A stretch of DNA of 26,250 bases from Silene noctiflora (lineage: Eukaryota; Streptophyta; Magnoliopsida; Caryophyllales; Caryophyllaceae), in the NCBI GenBank assembly GCA_009801015.1, contig VHZZ01006592.1:48800-75049 (forward strand), written 5' to 3'. Positions within the stretch are counted from its first letter, which is position 1. Each line of letters begins with the position of its first letter. Both the position numbers and the translations under genes were made by a program. The notes under the pieces were generated by a model, which was not told where the DNA came from, did no database searches, and saw nothing but the letters and a program-made list of their open reading frames with translations. Shown one piece after another: positions 7,848 to 18,427 of the stretch.

Positions 7848-10800
7848 GTATTATTGTACTCATAAAGGCGAATCAAACAAGATTCCGCGTGACTATATTC
7901 TCTCTTATATATTGCAAAGAATTATAAAGATTATCTTCGCTCATGAATAGTGTCAAAAAAGTAACTGATGTGCCTGTGTTTGGATATGAATGGAGGGAGT
8001 GGTTTATACCAGTGAATGTATACAACGCAGTGAGACCTATGCTCAACAACGCATGTGTGTTTTGGTTTATGTGTGTTTGGCCCATGCATATAAAGAGACC
8101 TTGATTGCCCAGACAATCGTGTACATAAGGTTCTACTGTTGGTACGTGGTACAAGGATAATGTGAAGTTCCTCAAACTTGGCCACTACAACAATATTATC
8201 GGAGTGTTTAGGGTATGTTGGAGGGAATCACACAAAGAGGCTAATTCTAGATGAGCCGCTGTTAAAAAATATATGAGTGAGATATATGAGTGAGAATAGA
8301 CTGCGATGGTTTCTACTCCACAACAAAGAAAAGTGCAACTAATTCAGTTAGCCATTCATTTTGCTCTATTCCATCCTAATCAAAAGCATAAGAATTTAAA
8401 GTCTTTGGATCCAGTGAAAATGGAAAACCACATTTGGGTCATGGAGCAGGCATTTGCCAGATTCTGCCAAACCTAGACCTTTCACAAAAGTGATAGTTTC
8501 AAAGATGCATTCATTGTTTCCTTTCACAATAAAATCTCAACCTCAAACCTTAGAGACTCGAGCTTTCAAACTGTCTCACCCAAGGTCATACACATTTTTT
8601 TAAAACAAAATAGAGGCATATATTTTCAGAATGAGCGACGGATCCATGAGGTGATGAAGGGAAAGGTTACCACTTACCACCCACAATTCTTTGCATATGC
8701 TACAGAGCAATACAGGAGTGCACGAGAAGAAATGAGACAATAATGGGAAAGAGGAGTAGATGCAGTGAAAAGGAAATGAAGAAAAGTCAGTATTACCTGA
8801 CGTGGTATAAAGCAACGCGACCCAAAGTAGTGCTGGACAAGAAGAACCAACGATTGGAATCCCATGAAAGTACACAAACATACACACCATGTTTTGTCTG
8901 GCTGAATGCGCATAAAGTTGTTGGGGCAACCAAAGACATATAATGGGATTGCTAGTCGAGTGATAGTCATCCCTATGATGTAATGAGGGTGCAATGGCTT
9001 TCTTGAATCACGAATAATATTGGTAACTATTTGAGGTATCCAAAAGGAGTACATAAGAAGAAGAATAGGTCGAAGATAACTATGAAACTCGTACATAACC
9101 AGAATGCCTCCCAAGAGGATGCCATCTGTAAATAAAAAAAAAAAAAGATATTAAAAATAGGAAAAGAATCACAGTTAACTTGACATCTAAGGATTCTCAA
9201 TCTACTGGATGTAATATGATTCGCAAGCAAAATTGGCAGATAAAAATGATGGAATCACATATATAGAACATGAAATACGAGTCTCCATAGGCTTAAACGA
9301 ACAACGAACCAATAACTTTATTGTGATTAATGATACTCACAGAATCTGCTATAGAGAACTGAAAGTTCACGTCTCATGGCCTCCCAACCTTCACCACTAT
9401 TAGCAGGCCTACTTGCTTTCCATATAGCCAAGAGATATCGCATCTCAAATATTGAAAAGACGACAAACTTGAAGAAGGCAGCCGTTGCAAAAGCATTAAA
9501 CAAGGATTCTGCAACAATGAAAACCAGTGTAAATGAACAAACAAGCATATTAATATCCATCCAGGATAGAAGATGGAATAGTAAGTTCTGGCAAGCCAAA
9601 AGAGCAAGCCATAGAAGATATAAGATATTTATTGAACTGTACGATGTTTCAAGTTTATAGAAGACGAAGCATTCGGATGTGAACACATGGCAGATGAGTT
9701 TTCCTTCCAAATATTTTGAGTAGGCTTCTATGAAGAAAAATGGATCCTTCCATGTCCCTCTCCCTCCATTTTCCTCCAACCACTAGGATACTGCACTCTC
9801 TCTTTCCCTACCAATCCTTATATCCAAACAAAGCCCTGCCCTTTATTTGGTTGAAGAGATATGGAGGAAACGGGGCGGGGATAATAAGTTGGGTTTTAGG
9901 GATATATAGAAATATGTTTTCCCTTGTAGAAGCCAAATTAAAAACCTACGAGTATAAAAATATATGAAAGGAAACGCCCCCCACCCACCAGCAACACTGA
10001 TATCCCTTCCGCTTCACCTGAAAACACTCTTCAAACCTCACACCACCATCGTAAACACCCACCCCAACCCTCGAAAATCCACTCCCCACCTTGGAATCTC
10101 CTTCCCCCCACTCACGAAAAAACTTTCTAAAAATAGGAGAGGGGGATTTGGGGATGGTGGATGGATTTTAATGGCTGGGGGAGGGTGTTTCTTAGGGTAG
10201 TCGAATGTGGTGGTAGGGATGGAGAGAAAAGAGGTTAGCATATCCGGGAAAGTTAAGCAGTATCCAAATAATGAGGTTAAGTAAGTACAAACAAGAGATA
10301 ATCAGAAGGACAAGAACAGCAGTATTTATGTTGGAAGAATCACTAGGTCCAGTGGCAAATGTGGACGGTCAAAGGATGTTTACTTCTGTAAGCAAAGCAC
10401 TTGGATATGTTGCTCAACTTAATGGCTCGATAGACCTTATTGAATCCCATCAGGCTTTTGCATTGCCTATTAAAATTTGCTTCTCGGAGAAAGGAATTTA
10501 CATCTTTCGTTCAAAAGATCTGATGATGAACAACAATGGTGGTGGTGCTTCGGCAAAGGGTGTTGATGGCTCACAGAGTTGGATGTGGTGGGCAGGGGAG
10601 AGGCAGTGATGGGGTCCGGCAAAAAAGGCGGTAGCAGCTGTGCGGTGGGTGAGGGGACGTCGGGGTGGTAGGTGGGTGGTCAAGGGGAGGGGATCTGCCA
10701 GTGCGGTGGTGGTTCGGCGGGTGTGCCGATGGTAATGGTGGAGGTCAAAGTCAAAGATTGAAAGGTGGTGTCGAAACGGTGATGGATGGGTGAGGTTGAT

Positions 10801-13800
10801 TTGGTCTTAGCTTTGGGTGTTTCAATCCTAAATGGACACCATTTCGATAAATACGGTTTATTCCGACCCAAAACGATAGTTTTTAAAAAATTTAAACAAC
10901 AACATCAGAGCCTTAATCCCAAAATGGTTTGGGGTCGGCTGACATGAATCATCCTTTAGAACGGTCCATGGGTGAACGCACACCTCAAAATGCGAAAATA
11001 TAGAAAAGGAAAAGTGACAAGACCTATGATACCAGGTTCGGAGTTCGGACCCCCGTTTCCCGAACCGGGTTCGCCGTACCCGAACTGAGGTCGTTCGCGA
11101 GCCAGGTTGCCGGAATTCGCGACCCAGGCCGGTATGAAGCACGAACTCAAATAGCCTCGCCGGAGAAGGAGCTAGTATGGTGGGTTGGTGGCTGAAGGTG
11201 AAGGGGAGACGAAAGGGAGAAATGGCTCTTATTATTTTATTGGGTGGTTATAAAAAAGCAGATGGTAAAATGGGTAGGTAGGGTTTTATTAAAATGACAT
11301 CTTTGTCCTCTTAAAAGAGTGGGGCGGCTAAAGAGTACTAGGTTACTTTTTGGAAGGGTTGTTTGGTCTTTTTCAACTCTTACTTTTATTATGACACTGT
11401 TACTTTATTTTACACAAATTCCAAAGACAGAAAATTAGAGACTCTTCCTATTTTCAATATTGTAGTTCTTTGGATGTATTTAATTTTTTTTTATAAAAAG
11501 CTTAACTTATGTTAAAAAAAATTAGTTTCACGACTTAAATTATAGACAATTTAATTACACCTCGAACCCAATTCACTAGGCATAGCGAATTACGAATTAC
11601 GAATTACGAATTACGAACTCGAATTCGAACCGAATCGAACTGCGAACCATGTAACCTAGGACTAGACTAAATCTATGGCTGAGCACTTGCTTGGTCAGCA
11701 CTAGATCTCATGGTTGCTGTAATTGGGCTATCACTCAGAATGCGTAAAAAAGGAAATGGCAAGTCATAGAAATGCCGTGGCAAATCGCATATAAGTGCTG
11801 CATCAAAGGATAATAGAGCAATAGTCTAGCGTTCGGCAGCTGCATAAAGACCCAACTTTTTCAACTTTAAACTTTGTATTTCCACTCCCGTTCAGTTTAA
11901 AAGGCTCCAGAAATATTTATCAACAATTTTATTGTGCTTAAATTGAAGTGTCGTTAAAATAGTACATATACAATAAAATGAGACTAGTTAGAGGGTTTTG
12001 ATGAATTAACTAGTTAAGTAGGATGAAAAGTCTGCAGAGGAGGTTAAATTAGATTAATTCAGTTCTTGGAGACAAGTGATATAGAAGGTGGACCTACCAA
12101 CAAGTATTCCAGCTGTCAAATGTAGAAGGCATAAATATGCATCCATAATAGCCTGCTGCCCAATCATCAATATAGAAACCTTGGCAGCTCCCTGGAAGAC
12201 AAGTGGAATCATAATAAAGCAAAGACGATGCTAAATTCAATTAGCGCTGTAAAGGAGTTTAGAGGTTATGGACAAATCAAGAAGACTGTTCTTACAGATT
12301 GTGTATTGCTATGCTCCATTTGTCGAATCAACAAAAGAACTTGAAGGAAAGATACCTAAAGCACGATTTGGTCAAGGAGTCCAAGTGGTAAAACTTTGAA
12401 AAAACAAAAATAGTAACTAATGGAAAAACATATACACAGGCAATTCAAAAAAAAAAATCACTCTGCATTGAAATCTCTAAAGTTTACAAGGATACAAAGG
12501 TAACCATCAGCGTATAATTGACAGCCTTATTGTAGTATACTTCAATGTTGACAGAGGTAGCATTCAGCAACAACGGAGAAAAACAGTCTCCATCTTCATC
12601 AGCAGATGGAGATTCCATTAACCCCTCTAAGTGGTATCGATCATGGTCACCATCTAAAATTCAATAATTTAGAGGCTTAGCAAAGCTGCACACTAGTAAT
12701 AAAATTATAAACCATCACTGGGGCAGAAGGCAAAACTTTTAACAGCTTATGGTAAAAATATTCTTTTAAAATGATGTGTCAGAGAAACAGGAAAAAAATG
12801 AACCATCATTCAAGCACGTACAACACAGAAGAACAAAATCAAGTGTCTTCATTCACTGTTGCATATGAAGAAGTGTTTACTAAAGGGGTTTTATTTGGCT
12901 TCTTAATTTATTTTGCGGGATTGGGAGATTACCTTTTGAACCAGTAGGCGAATATGCCGAAATAACTAGCTGTAGTTCATCAAAATATACATAAAGGCTG
13001 CCTATCTCAATTAAATAAAGAGAGGTTAACGGCTCACTGACGAAGTTTCAGGCTTTCATAGTTTCATGTACACACAACCTATGCTGAACCTAAATGATGT
13101 GAGACCTGAAAAGCTATAACTAGCGCGAAGTTGCATTAACAAAATGTTATATAGGCTTTTAGGGTTCAGAGAAAAAAAAAAAAGTATCTGCACTTTGCAT
13201 TTCGAGAGAGCCCAAGTTCAAAAGGCTTAGTTTACTATGAGTCTAGAATTCCTAATATGCTACTGAGAAGGTTTGGCAAACAATTTTGAACAGCAGATGC
13301 ATCACAAAGAGAGAAGAGGGGGAAAAGGGGAGATACCACTCTGCAAGGATGGAATCCGTGAAACTTGAGCAGCAATTTCTATATTACAATGCTTTTCTAT
13401 ATCCTGCACTTGGGCTACGAAAAAAGAGAGAGAGAGAGAATTAAATTACTGATAATGAAACTTGGATACATGTTTGCAACAAAAATGGAGACTTGGTAGA
13501 AACGAAGATTACATTTCTTTTTTCTCCATACCCTGGGAGACTCTTGAAAAACTTGTGACGAGAAAACTCCAAGCTGCTCGAAGCCACAAAATAAAATGAA
13601 AGGACAAATGTTAAACCTCAAAAATGAGATAGAGCAATAAACCCCAATAAAGAAACGGCGGCAGCAACAATAGCATAATAATTAATCACAATCAATCTGG
13701 CTAAATGAAAAAATAAATAAATGTACGACTCATTTACCAGGAAGATATTCCTTGAAATTTCAAATTTAGAATTGAGTTTCACAAAACTCCACGAATAAAA

Positions 13801-16800
13801 GGACAAGAACACAATAATTAAGTTCTTTACTTTTTTTAGCACCAGAACAAAAACTATTAGTGTGCTTTTGTGAATAAATAATAAGAGGGTATATTTACCA
13901 AGTGATATGGATTAGATAAGAAGTAGTCTTCCTCTAGACCCAATTCACCATCCTTTCCACTGCACGTGATATCAAACACAAAGCCTATTAGAGTATTATA
14001 CATTGAGACTAAAGTCCGAAGCAATCTTTATTGTTCGATAGTAAGGCATAGACACCGTATCAATTAAACTTATGAGCAATGCGAATCAGAACATTTCTTC
14101 AAAAATTGAAATGGCTGATAAAAACAAAATTAAAGACAAACACCTGTTGGCCACCATTCTTAGTTGCCTAAACGGCCAGATATATACCCCTTCCACTCGA
14201 ATTTGGGCGCCACCACCTTCACTATCATTATCGAACACATCATGGAATATAATTACTCCCTGAAATTAGCAATGACATGAATAAGTCAGAAAAAGTGAGA
14301 GAAGTAATAAAAATAAAGCACTAAAAGCTAAGAAAATGCTTCTATTATGGAATATAAAACACATGGATTAAAGTGCTTCTAATATAAAGCACATGCAATT
14401 TTCTCCCGCTAAACATTTATCTTAGCCACTAAGAAGACCCTAGAGTTGTGAATGATCCACAAAAATACTTTCCATCCAACAGAATAGAGCAAACGACAGA
14501 ACAATCGCGAGCTAGCTCCAGATTATGAACTTCTCTTAAACTTTGTGTCCATGAAATATTTTCCATGGACCAATGTCATCATTGCTAGCCACATTAGAAA
14601 AGAGCCCAAAAGGGCCAAATAATACAAGCTGCTGACCATAAAAGATGCTTCCCTCACCTCTACGGTTTTATTGGCCAAATTGCTGAATAGGTAAATCACA
14701 TTGACTTTTCAATCACTTGAATTAACTGTATTGTTGAAAATATTACTAATCAATCGTTTCCATTTCCTATGTCCGACCCAATCCGACTAGTACTGGCTAG
14801 GTCACTGCTACGTCAAAGCACCATTAGCTTCACATGTTCACATCAACCAATAGCTCCCTAGTCAGAATCTGGCTCAATCTAACTAATGATTCCGACTTCA
14901 ACGGTTTTACCTCAAGGGAACACGCTAACTGAAATACTCCGTAAGACATAAATCCATAAACACCTGTTAGAATAATCACTTCAATTTTCACATCTCTTCT
15001 TAGTCATTCCCTTTGGTGACTCCTGTATCAAGGCAAAACACAGGCAAAACACTGACAAAAATGGTTTACCGACAAAAGCCCCCCACATTTGACAAGTTAC
15101 CACACTTTCCCCTCTATCATTTGCACGAATTCTGTGCAAATTTCTTGGAAAATCTTGGTTTGAAACCTGATTGGACAGGTTCAGAGTGTCTCATATTGCA
15201 ACTTTTAAAAATCCATCCAACACCAACTTAGGCCTGTCAAAACTTGACCTGGCCCGTTTAAAGGGCCAAGAGTCATGACCCGCGACTCGAAACGACTCCT
15301 AACCAGTGATGGGTCAAAGATATGTTTTTGTTAATCGTGTATTTATATAACATAAATGTTAGTAACTGTTATAATTAATGTTAATATTTATTTATTATAT
15401 TTGATATAATAATCAAAAAATAATTAATGTTAGTACTATGAATCAACTGGATTAGAAAATCAATTTTATACAACTTTTTCATTTAATAAGAAAATAATTA
15501 TTAAATAACATAAATGTTCATAATAGTACCAAGTTTCCAACATAAGTACATTTAAGTAACGAAATGATTAAAATATTAATACCGAATATGATATAATCTT
15601 AAAAGTATTTCTCTCGACTTTAAAAATGGTAAATAAAGAGGTGTCGGAAACTAGTTTCAAATTTCAACCCACATTCTGAGCCACCCCGAACTCGACCCGC
15701 CTGAACAATTTGATAGGTCAAATAACCAATACCAAGAAGCGAAAACTGTTGCTGAAACTATAAGCTACACACAACCTCATTCGCCAGATATTGGAATTTT
15801 ATACTAAACATATATGGCATAGTTTTGCTGTTATTATCTCTGACTAGTTCGCTACCTGAACATAATGTACTCCTGTTATTTTTGTAGGGGTACTCATCAA
15901 CTCAACAATGGAGCTTCCATCAGATTTCTTGAAATCAGGGAATCTAGCAGAGATATTTGCAGACTCAGTAAACTTCCAATTACCTGCATTACAAAGTTAA
16001 AGCAGAATTTTTAAAAAACTAATAGAGACGGAAGGAAGGAATATGCTAAATGAAGAATGACATTTTCCACTTTTCAAACAGAAATTGCACAGGTCGAACC
16101 TCTATTATTTTATTTCTGCGGAATAGAATAAATCCTAGATTTATCTTCTTTTCATGTAGATCTCAACTGTGAAAATCACACACAGACTTTCTACTACAAC
16201 AAAATCAACTTTTTACAAACAGAAAATAATCATGTGGGCTTCCTTGAGAGTATTGTTCTTATAGGGGAACAATGAACAGAATGTCAATATGTTTCAGACT
16301 ACTTCATTACTTATACTTTCATTTTCCTACTGCTTGCAGCATTAAATATTATTCCATTTCAGGTACATCTAGCAGTCCCAGATGCATTTAACTATTGTAA
16401 AATTATAAACAGAAGTATACAGTGATATGATGCCCTTATTTTTTAAGTGGAACTGTTGTCCCGATTTTCTCATGGATCAAGTTACAAACCTCTGTAAGTT
16501 CCACTTATGTTCCAGCTAGAGAAAGGGCCGATGTTATTGTCTTCCTTTTTGACAAAGAGCCACTGAAATAACAGCGTAGACTATTAAATGTGAGTATTTG
16601 AGGAACTTAGAAAGGGGACATTACTGTTTAATTTAAGAGTATAAAGGGGTTAAATTGCATGGGAATTATAAAATAGACCAAACATTTATTAAACCACAAA
16701 TTAAAGGTAAAGTGCCACAGTCTGCTCACATGTAATCTGCAACCTCCAAGAAACTTCTCTTGAATAACAAAAAAAAGAGAATATAAGAAATACTGTAGGA

Positions 16801-18397
16801 ACCAACAAATTGTTTAATTTGGAAAAACAAAAATAAAACCTCCAGAGGTCTTTTGTGTGGTAACCATAGAATTCAGAAGGCTAAAAACAGCAGGATATTA
16901 AATTCACACCTTGTATTGGAGTGGGAAAGGGGGCTGAGGGGTTTATCTTACAAACATTGGGAATAAAATGTAAACTCACACTTAACTTGCTCTGTAAAAG
17001 ATACTCTGAAACTGAAGAAGAAGAACTAGCTAGCTATACAACAACCTTCATGATACAAGTCTGGGACTCTATCTAATCATATTGAAACCACAAAGAACTT
17101 TGTTTAGCGGAATGTGGCCCTTAGTGTATATGGACCCAAAGAGTATACTCTTAGCCACGTCCATCCAACATGCATATGTGAAATTTGAACACAGGCTCCA
17201 TGGTTTCATATAGGAACAACCCAAAATGAGATGAGTTCAGCTTCAAAATCAGATGAGTGATGAGTGATGACAACATACAACTTAAAATCACAATTCATTA
17301 CACCACCTCTCAGGAAGTAAAACTTACATGCTTGTATTTTGTTTTACAATTAAAAAATTAAGAGAAAAGAACAATTGTATAAGATTATAAGTTGAGGGCA
17401 TTAAAAAAAAAGGTGATGCATTCCTCCTATCTTTGAGAAAAGCAACTCGCGCTGCTCTATCACACAAGCTTGACAACCAGTAGCTCTGTGTAAACTAAGG
17501 GAAAGCTTCTTTGTTAGTTCAGGGGTTAGTTGGGGTTTAAATTTTTGGAACAGGGGTCTGAAGTGAATCGTGTGTAAAAACTAATCATATCACTGCTCAC
17601 AAAAGCAAACACCAGGTGAATACATCAGCAACATCAATTCTATGTCGACTTACTCTAGCAAGTTCTTCAGTTCCTCCATATTCAATTAGCCATCAATGAG
17701 ACTACGGGAAGCTTAAAAACCAACAGTGCTGAATGCAATTTCTTAAAAAGTGACAATGTGAAATAGTAAGAAAATTAGGAATCAGGAGGACTGCCATACA
17801 CTTCCAAATCAACTCTTTTTTTTCTGGCTCACATTCTTCCATGTTAATCGGATAAGCATTTTCCATACAGGCGATCAGCGACTTACCCACTTCTACAATT
17901 TCATTAGCTTTGAAACATACAAGCGGCTATTTACCTTATTCTATAATGCGCAGACCAAAAGTCCAAAACCATCGCAGTGGGTTTTTTCCCTTTCACTCTA
18001 TATGCTCGCTCCATCAAAAGATTGAGCAACAAACGCAAATACTGTGATACACGGTTTGGTTGAATACAGTTGTCAGACGAGTACACGTCTCCTTTGTAAT
18101 TATCTAATCATTAGTAACTACCAAAAAACATTCCCCCAAAAACCAGCAACATATACATGTTTTCAAGGCATAAGTAAATGAAGAATATTATGGGGTTGAG
18201 GAATTGGAGGTACAAAACAAAAGATAATATTTAAATGAAAAAGTTCAAGGACTAACCTCGTCTCCCCAAGACCTTGATTGTTCCTTCAACGGCCTCAAAC
18301 TCGACACCGGCGACAAAAGAGCGAAAGCAAGCAACAAAGCCAGAAAACCTCTAAACACAAACCCCAATTTCATTGCCTGACTTCTCCTCGTACCCAT
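6373..18397 (-). CDS. FLY1/FLY2: FLY1/FLY2-like transmembrane RING-H2 E3 ubiquitin ligase, 14 coding exons
   Basis: Multi-exon gene; joined exons give 551 residues ending in TGA. Coding exons: 18397-18257, 16562-16490, 15983-15856, 14259-14144, 13959-13899, 13573-13532, 13403-13337, 12653-12496, 12355-12296, 12191-12098, 9508-9341, 9125-8797, 6674-6558, 6474-6373. All introns are GT-AG and the phases agree. Layout: signal peptide or anchor (about 12-33), luminal domain (about 34-255) with sequons at N65, N81, N240 and N255, several membrane helices (about 256-470), and a C-terminal RING-H2 (C501, C504, C522, H524, H527, C530, C541, C544). The start at 18397 has an in-frame TGA 24 bases upstream and G at -3 and +4. 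In Arabidopsis FLY1 acts in endomembranes and affects pectin methylesterification in seed mucilage. FLY1 and FLY2 cannot be told apart here. Confidence 0.95.
6558..6674 (-). CDS. FLY-like exon 13: linker and first RING zinc ligands
   Basis: Residues 480-518, phase 0 at both ends. Encodes [13 protein letters not shown] and [11 protein letters not shown], with the first CX2C pair of the RING (C501, C504). The finger is thus split between exons 13 and 14 by an 83-bp intron. Confidence 0.95.
7055..7808 (-). mobile_element. 5'-truncated RTE-type LINE in intron 12 of the FLY-like gene
   Basis: The minus strand (7802-7620) encodes [18 protein letters not shown], then [19 protein letters not shown]. 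After a frameshift near 7620 it encodes [12 protein letters not shown] and [16 protein letters not shown], with a stop at 7448. This is the conserved C-terminal tail of plant RTE reverse transcriptases. The 3' UTR has the 'ggggtcggctgacatgaatc' block (plus-strand sense) and ends in a (TTG)n tail, seen on the plus strand as (ACA)n at 7055-7072. Only the last few hundred bases of the element survive. It lies in the same orientation as the host gene. Confidence 0.85.
7790..7881. repeat. 14-bp direct repeat flanking a 31-bp poly(A) run
   Basis: GCGAATCAAACAAG is present at 7790-7803 and again, perfectly, at 7868-7881. Between them is a segment with 31 consecutive A (7811-7841). The repeat lies at the truncated 5' edge of the RTE fragment. 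Confidence 0.8.
7882..8796. other. Rest of intron 12, nothing recognised
   Basis: Non-coding intron sequence of the FLY-like gene with only short accidental frames on both strands. Neither a transposon edge nor an RNA gene is apparent. Confidence 0.5.
8797..9125 (-). CDS. FLY-like exon 12: main multi-helix membrane region
   Basis: Residues 370-479, the largest coding exon. It encodes [31 protein letters not shown], the [11 protein letters not shown] loop, [17 protein letters not shown] and a final hydrophobic stretch [19 protein letters not shown] before GSRCFIPRQ. About four membrane helices are predicted by eye. The donor is CAG/GTAATA. Confidence 0.95.
9341..9508 (-). CDS. FLY-like exon 11
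   Basis: Residues 314-369 plus one base. Encodes [20 protein letters not shown], then [15 protein letters not shown] and [18 protein letters not shown] membrane helix is followed by a charged loop, highly conserved in the family. It follows the 2.6-kb intron 10. Confidence 0.95.
9741..10260. repeat. Pyrimidine/purine-asymmetric repeat-like sequence in intron 10
   Basis: C-rich stretches (9760-9830 and 9965-10115) are followed by G-rich ones (9850-9900 and 10130-10200) that are partly complementary. One example is CCATTTTCCTCCAACCA against the inverse of TGGTTGAAGAG..GGAGGAAACGG. This suggests foldback or MITE-type insertions, but I could not define termini. Confidence 0.3.
10227..10510 (+). 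pseudogene. Protein-like segment of unknown origin in intron 10, opposite strand
   Basis: The plus strand encodes a non-repetitive, protein-like stretch: [15 protein letters not shown], then [20 protein letters not shown], then [15 protein letters not shown] and [17 protein letters not shown]. Upstream in another frame is [17 protein letters not shown], which would join with a single frameshift near 10287. No stop interrupts 10271-10609. The last part (after about 10520) becomes a Gly-rich low-complexity run. I cannot name the family. It could be exons captured by a transposon. Confidence 0.4.
10520..10892. other. G-rich low-complexity stretch in intron 10
   Basis: Dense GGTGG and GGGGA runs on the plus strand, no supported gene. 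It is partly complementary in composition to the C-rich block at 9965-10115, compatible with the far arm of a degraded foldback element. Confidence 0.35.
10893..11022 (-). mobile_element. Second copy of the RTE LINE 3' end, in intron 10
   Basis: Nearly identical to 7066-7175 in the block beginning 'catcagagccttaatccc' and continuing through 'ggggtcggctgacatg'. It has a shorter (AAC)n tail at its left edge (10893-10903). It is about 130 bases long and stops at the MITE that begins near 11023. High similarity between the two copies points to the same RTE subfamily. Confidence 0.8.
11023..11660. mobile_element. MITE-like element with ~27-bp imperfect terminal inverted repeats
   Basis: The left end CCTATGATACCAGGTTCGG and the inverted right end CCTAGGTTACATGGTTCGC match at about 20 of 27 positions. 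The arms are rich in GAACCGGGTTCG-type sequence. GAATTAC is repeated in tandem four times at 11586-11613. No clean target duplication was found. It is inserted directly beside the RTE fragment in intron 10. Confidence 0.55.
11661..12097. other. Start of intron 10 (donor side), nothing recognised
   Basis: AT-rich intron sequence after exon 10 on the minus strand. The donor GTAGGT is at 12097. No repeat edge or RNA gene is seen. Confidence 0.5.
12098..12191 (-). CDS. FLY-like exon 10
   Basis: Residues 283-313 plus one base. Encodes [20 protein letters not shown] and [11 protein letters not shown], a membrane helix preceded by a conserved cytosolic loop. The acceptor is TTCCAG/GGAGCT. Confidence 0.95.
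12296..12355 (-). CDS. FLY-like exon 9
   Basis: Residues 263-282, 60 bases, phase 0 on both sides. Encodes [20 protein letters not shown], the second half of the first internal membrane helix. Confidence 0.95.
12496..12653 (-). CDS. FLY-like exon 8: end of luminal domain and start of first helix
   Basis: Residues 210-262. Encodes [40 protein letters not shown] and VNYTLMVTF. Two glycosylation sequons (N240, N255) lie just before the membrane helix, consistent with a luminal location. Confidence 0.95.
13337..13403 (-). CDS. FLY-like exon 7
   Basis: Residues 188-209 plus one base. Encodes [20 protein letters not shown]. The acceptor GTGCAG/GATATA is preceded on the minus strand by a (CT)n tract, visible on the plus strand as (GA)n at 13426-13438. 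Confidence 0.92.
13532..13573 (-). CDS. FLY-like exon 6 (3' boundary uncertain)
   Basis: Residues 174-187: [14 protein letters not shown]. The donor AGG/GTATGG is at 13531. As I recall the family, about a dozen more residues, beginning with a W-R-x-K motif, follow here. The intron reads VWRKKK in frame, and a weak phase-0 donor CAA/GTCTCC at 13492 would restore 13 residues. The right end may therefore be 13493. Confidence 0.8.
13899..13959 (-). CDS. FLY-like exon 5
   Basis: Completes residue 153 and runs to 173. Encodes [20 protein letters not shown], an acidic luminal stretch. The acceptor is GTGCAG/TGGAAA and the donor TTG/GTAAAT. Confidence 0.93.
14144..14259 (-). CDS. FLY-like exon 4
   Basis: Residues 115-152 plus two bases. 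Encodes [20 protein letters not shown] and [18 protein letters not shown], among the most conserved parts of the luminal domain. Confidence 0.95.
14260..15228. other. Part of intron 3, nothing recognised
   Basis: Non-coding. A plus-strand frame at 15013-15231 has no family resemblance and overlaps the MITE edge. Confidence 0.5.
15229..15722. mobile_element. hAT-like MITE in intron 3 of the FLY-like gene
   Basis: The left end TAGGCCTGTCAAAACTTGAC and the inverted right end TTGACCTATCAAATTG agree at 10 of the first 13 positions. G+C-rich arms with ACCCG and CTCGAC motifs flank an AT-rich core (15310-15640). The flanks share ACCAA (CACCAACT at 15221-15228; AACCAATA at 15724-15731), a possible eroded 8-bp duplication. 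Confidence 0.6.
15856..15983 (-). CDS. FLY-like exon 3
   Basis: Completes residue 72 and runs to 114. Encodes [20 protein letters not shown], then [20 protein letters not shown] and VQ. It contains sequon N81. The donor is CAG/GTAGCG. Confidence 0.95.
16490..16562 (-). CDS. FLY-like exon 2
   Basis: Residues 48-71 plus one base. Encodes [20 protein letters not shown] then GTYR, the family-typical start of the mature luminal domain, with sequon N65. It joins in phase 0 to WGDE of exon 1. Confidence 0.95.
16563..18256. other. Intron 1 of the FLY-like gene, no inserted element recognised
   Basis: 1.7 kb of AT-rich intron without a recognisable repeat edge, RNA gene or coding frame. The minus-strand donor is GTTAGT (18256) and the acceptor TTTCAG (16563-16564). 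Confidence 0.5.
18257..18397 (-). CDS. FLY-like exon 1: start codon and signal peptide
   Basis: Residues 1-47: [12 protein letters not shown], a hydrophobic core of about 20 residues ([17 protein letters not shown]), then [14 protein letters not shown]. This is a basic N-terminus and hydrophobic stretch typical of ER targeting. A second Met (residue 9, 18373) is a weaker alternative start. Confidence 0.93.
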
Positions 18398-18427
18398 CTC
18401 CAAATTACAGTAATTAAAGTTTCAAAA

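Noticed and set aside
7873..8185. 100-residue minus-strand frame in intron 12
   Set aside because: No family resemblance, and two overlapping frames are equally open; intron sequence.
8600..8929. Minus-strand frame overlapping FLY-like exon 12
   Set aside because: It is a shadow of the exon in another frame and runs into the intron.
11586..11613. Tandem GAATTAC x4 considered as a regulatory iteron
   Set aside because: It lies in the arm of a MITE and is best seen as slippage in a low-complexity arm.
13426..13438. (GA)n microsatellite
   Set aside because: It is the polypyrimidine tract of the exon 7 acceptor on the minus strand and needs no other explanation.
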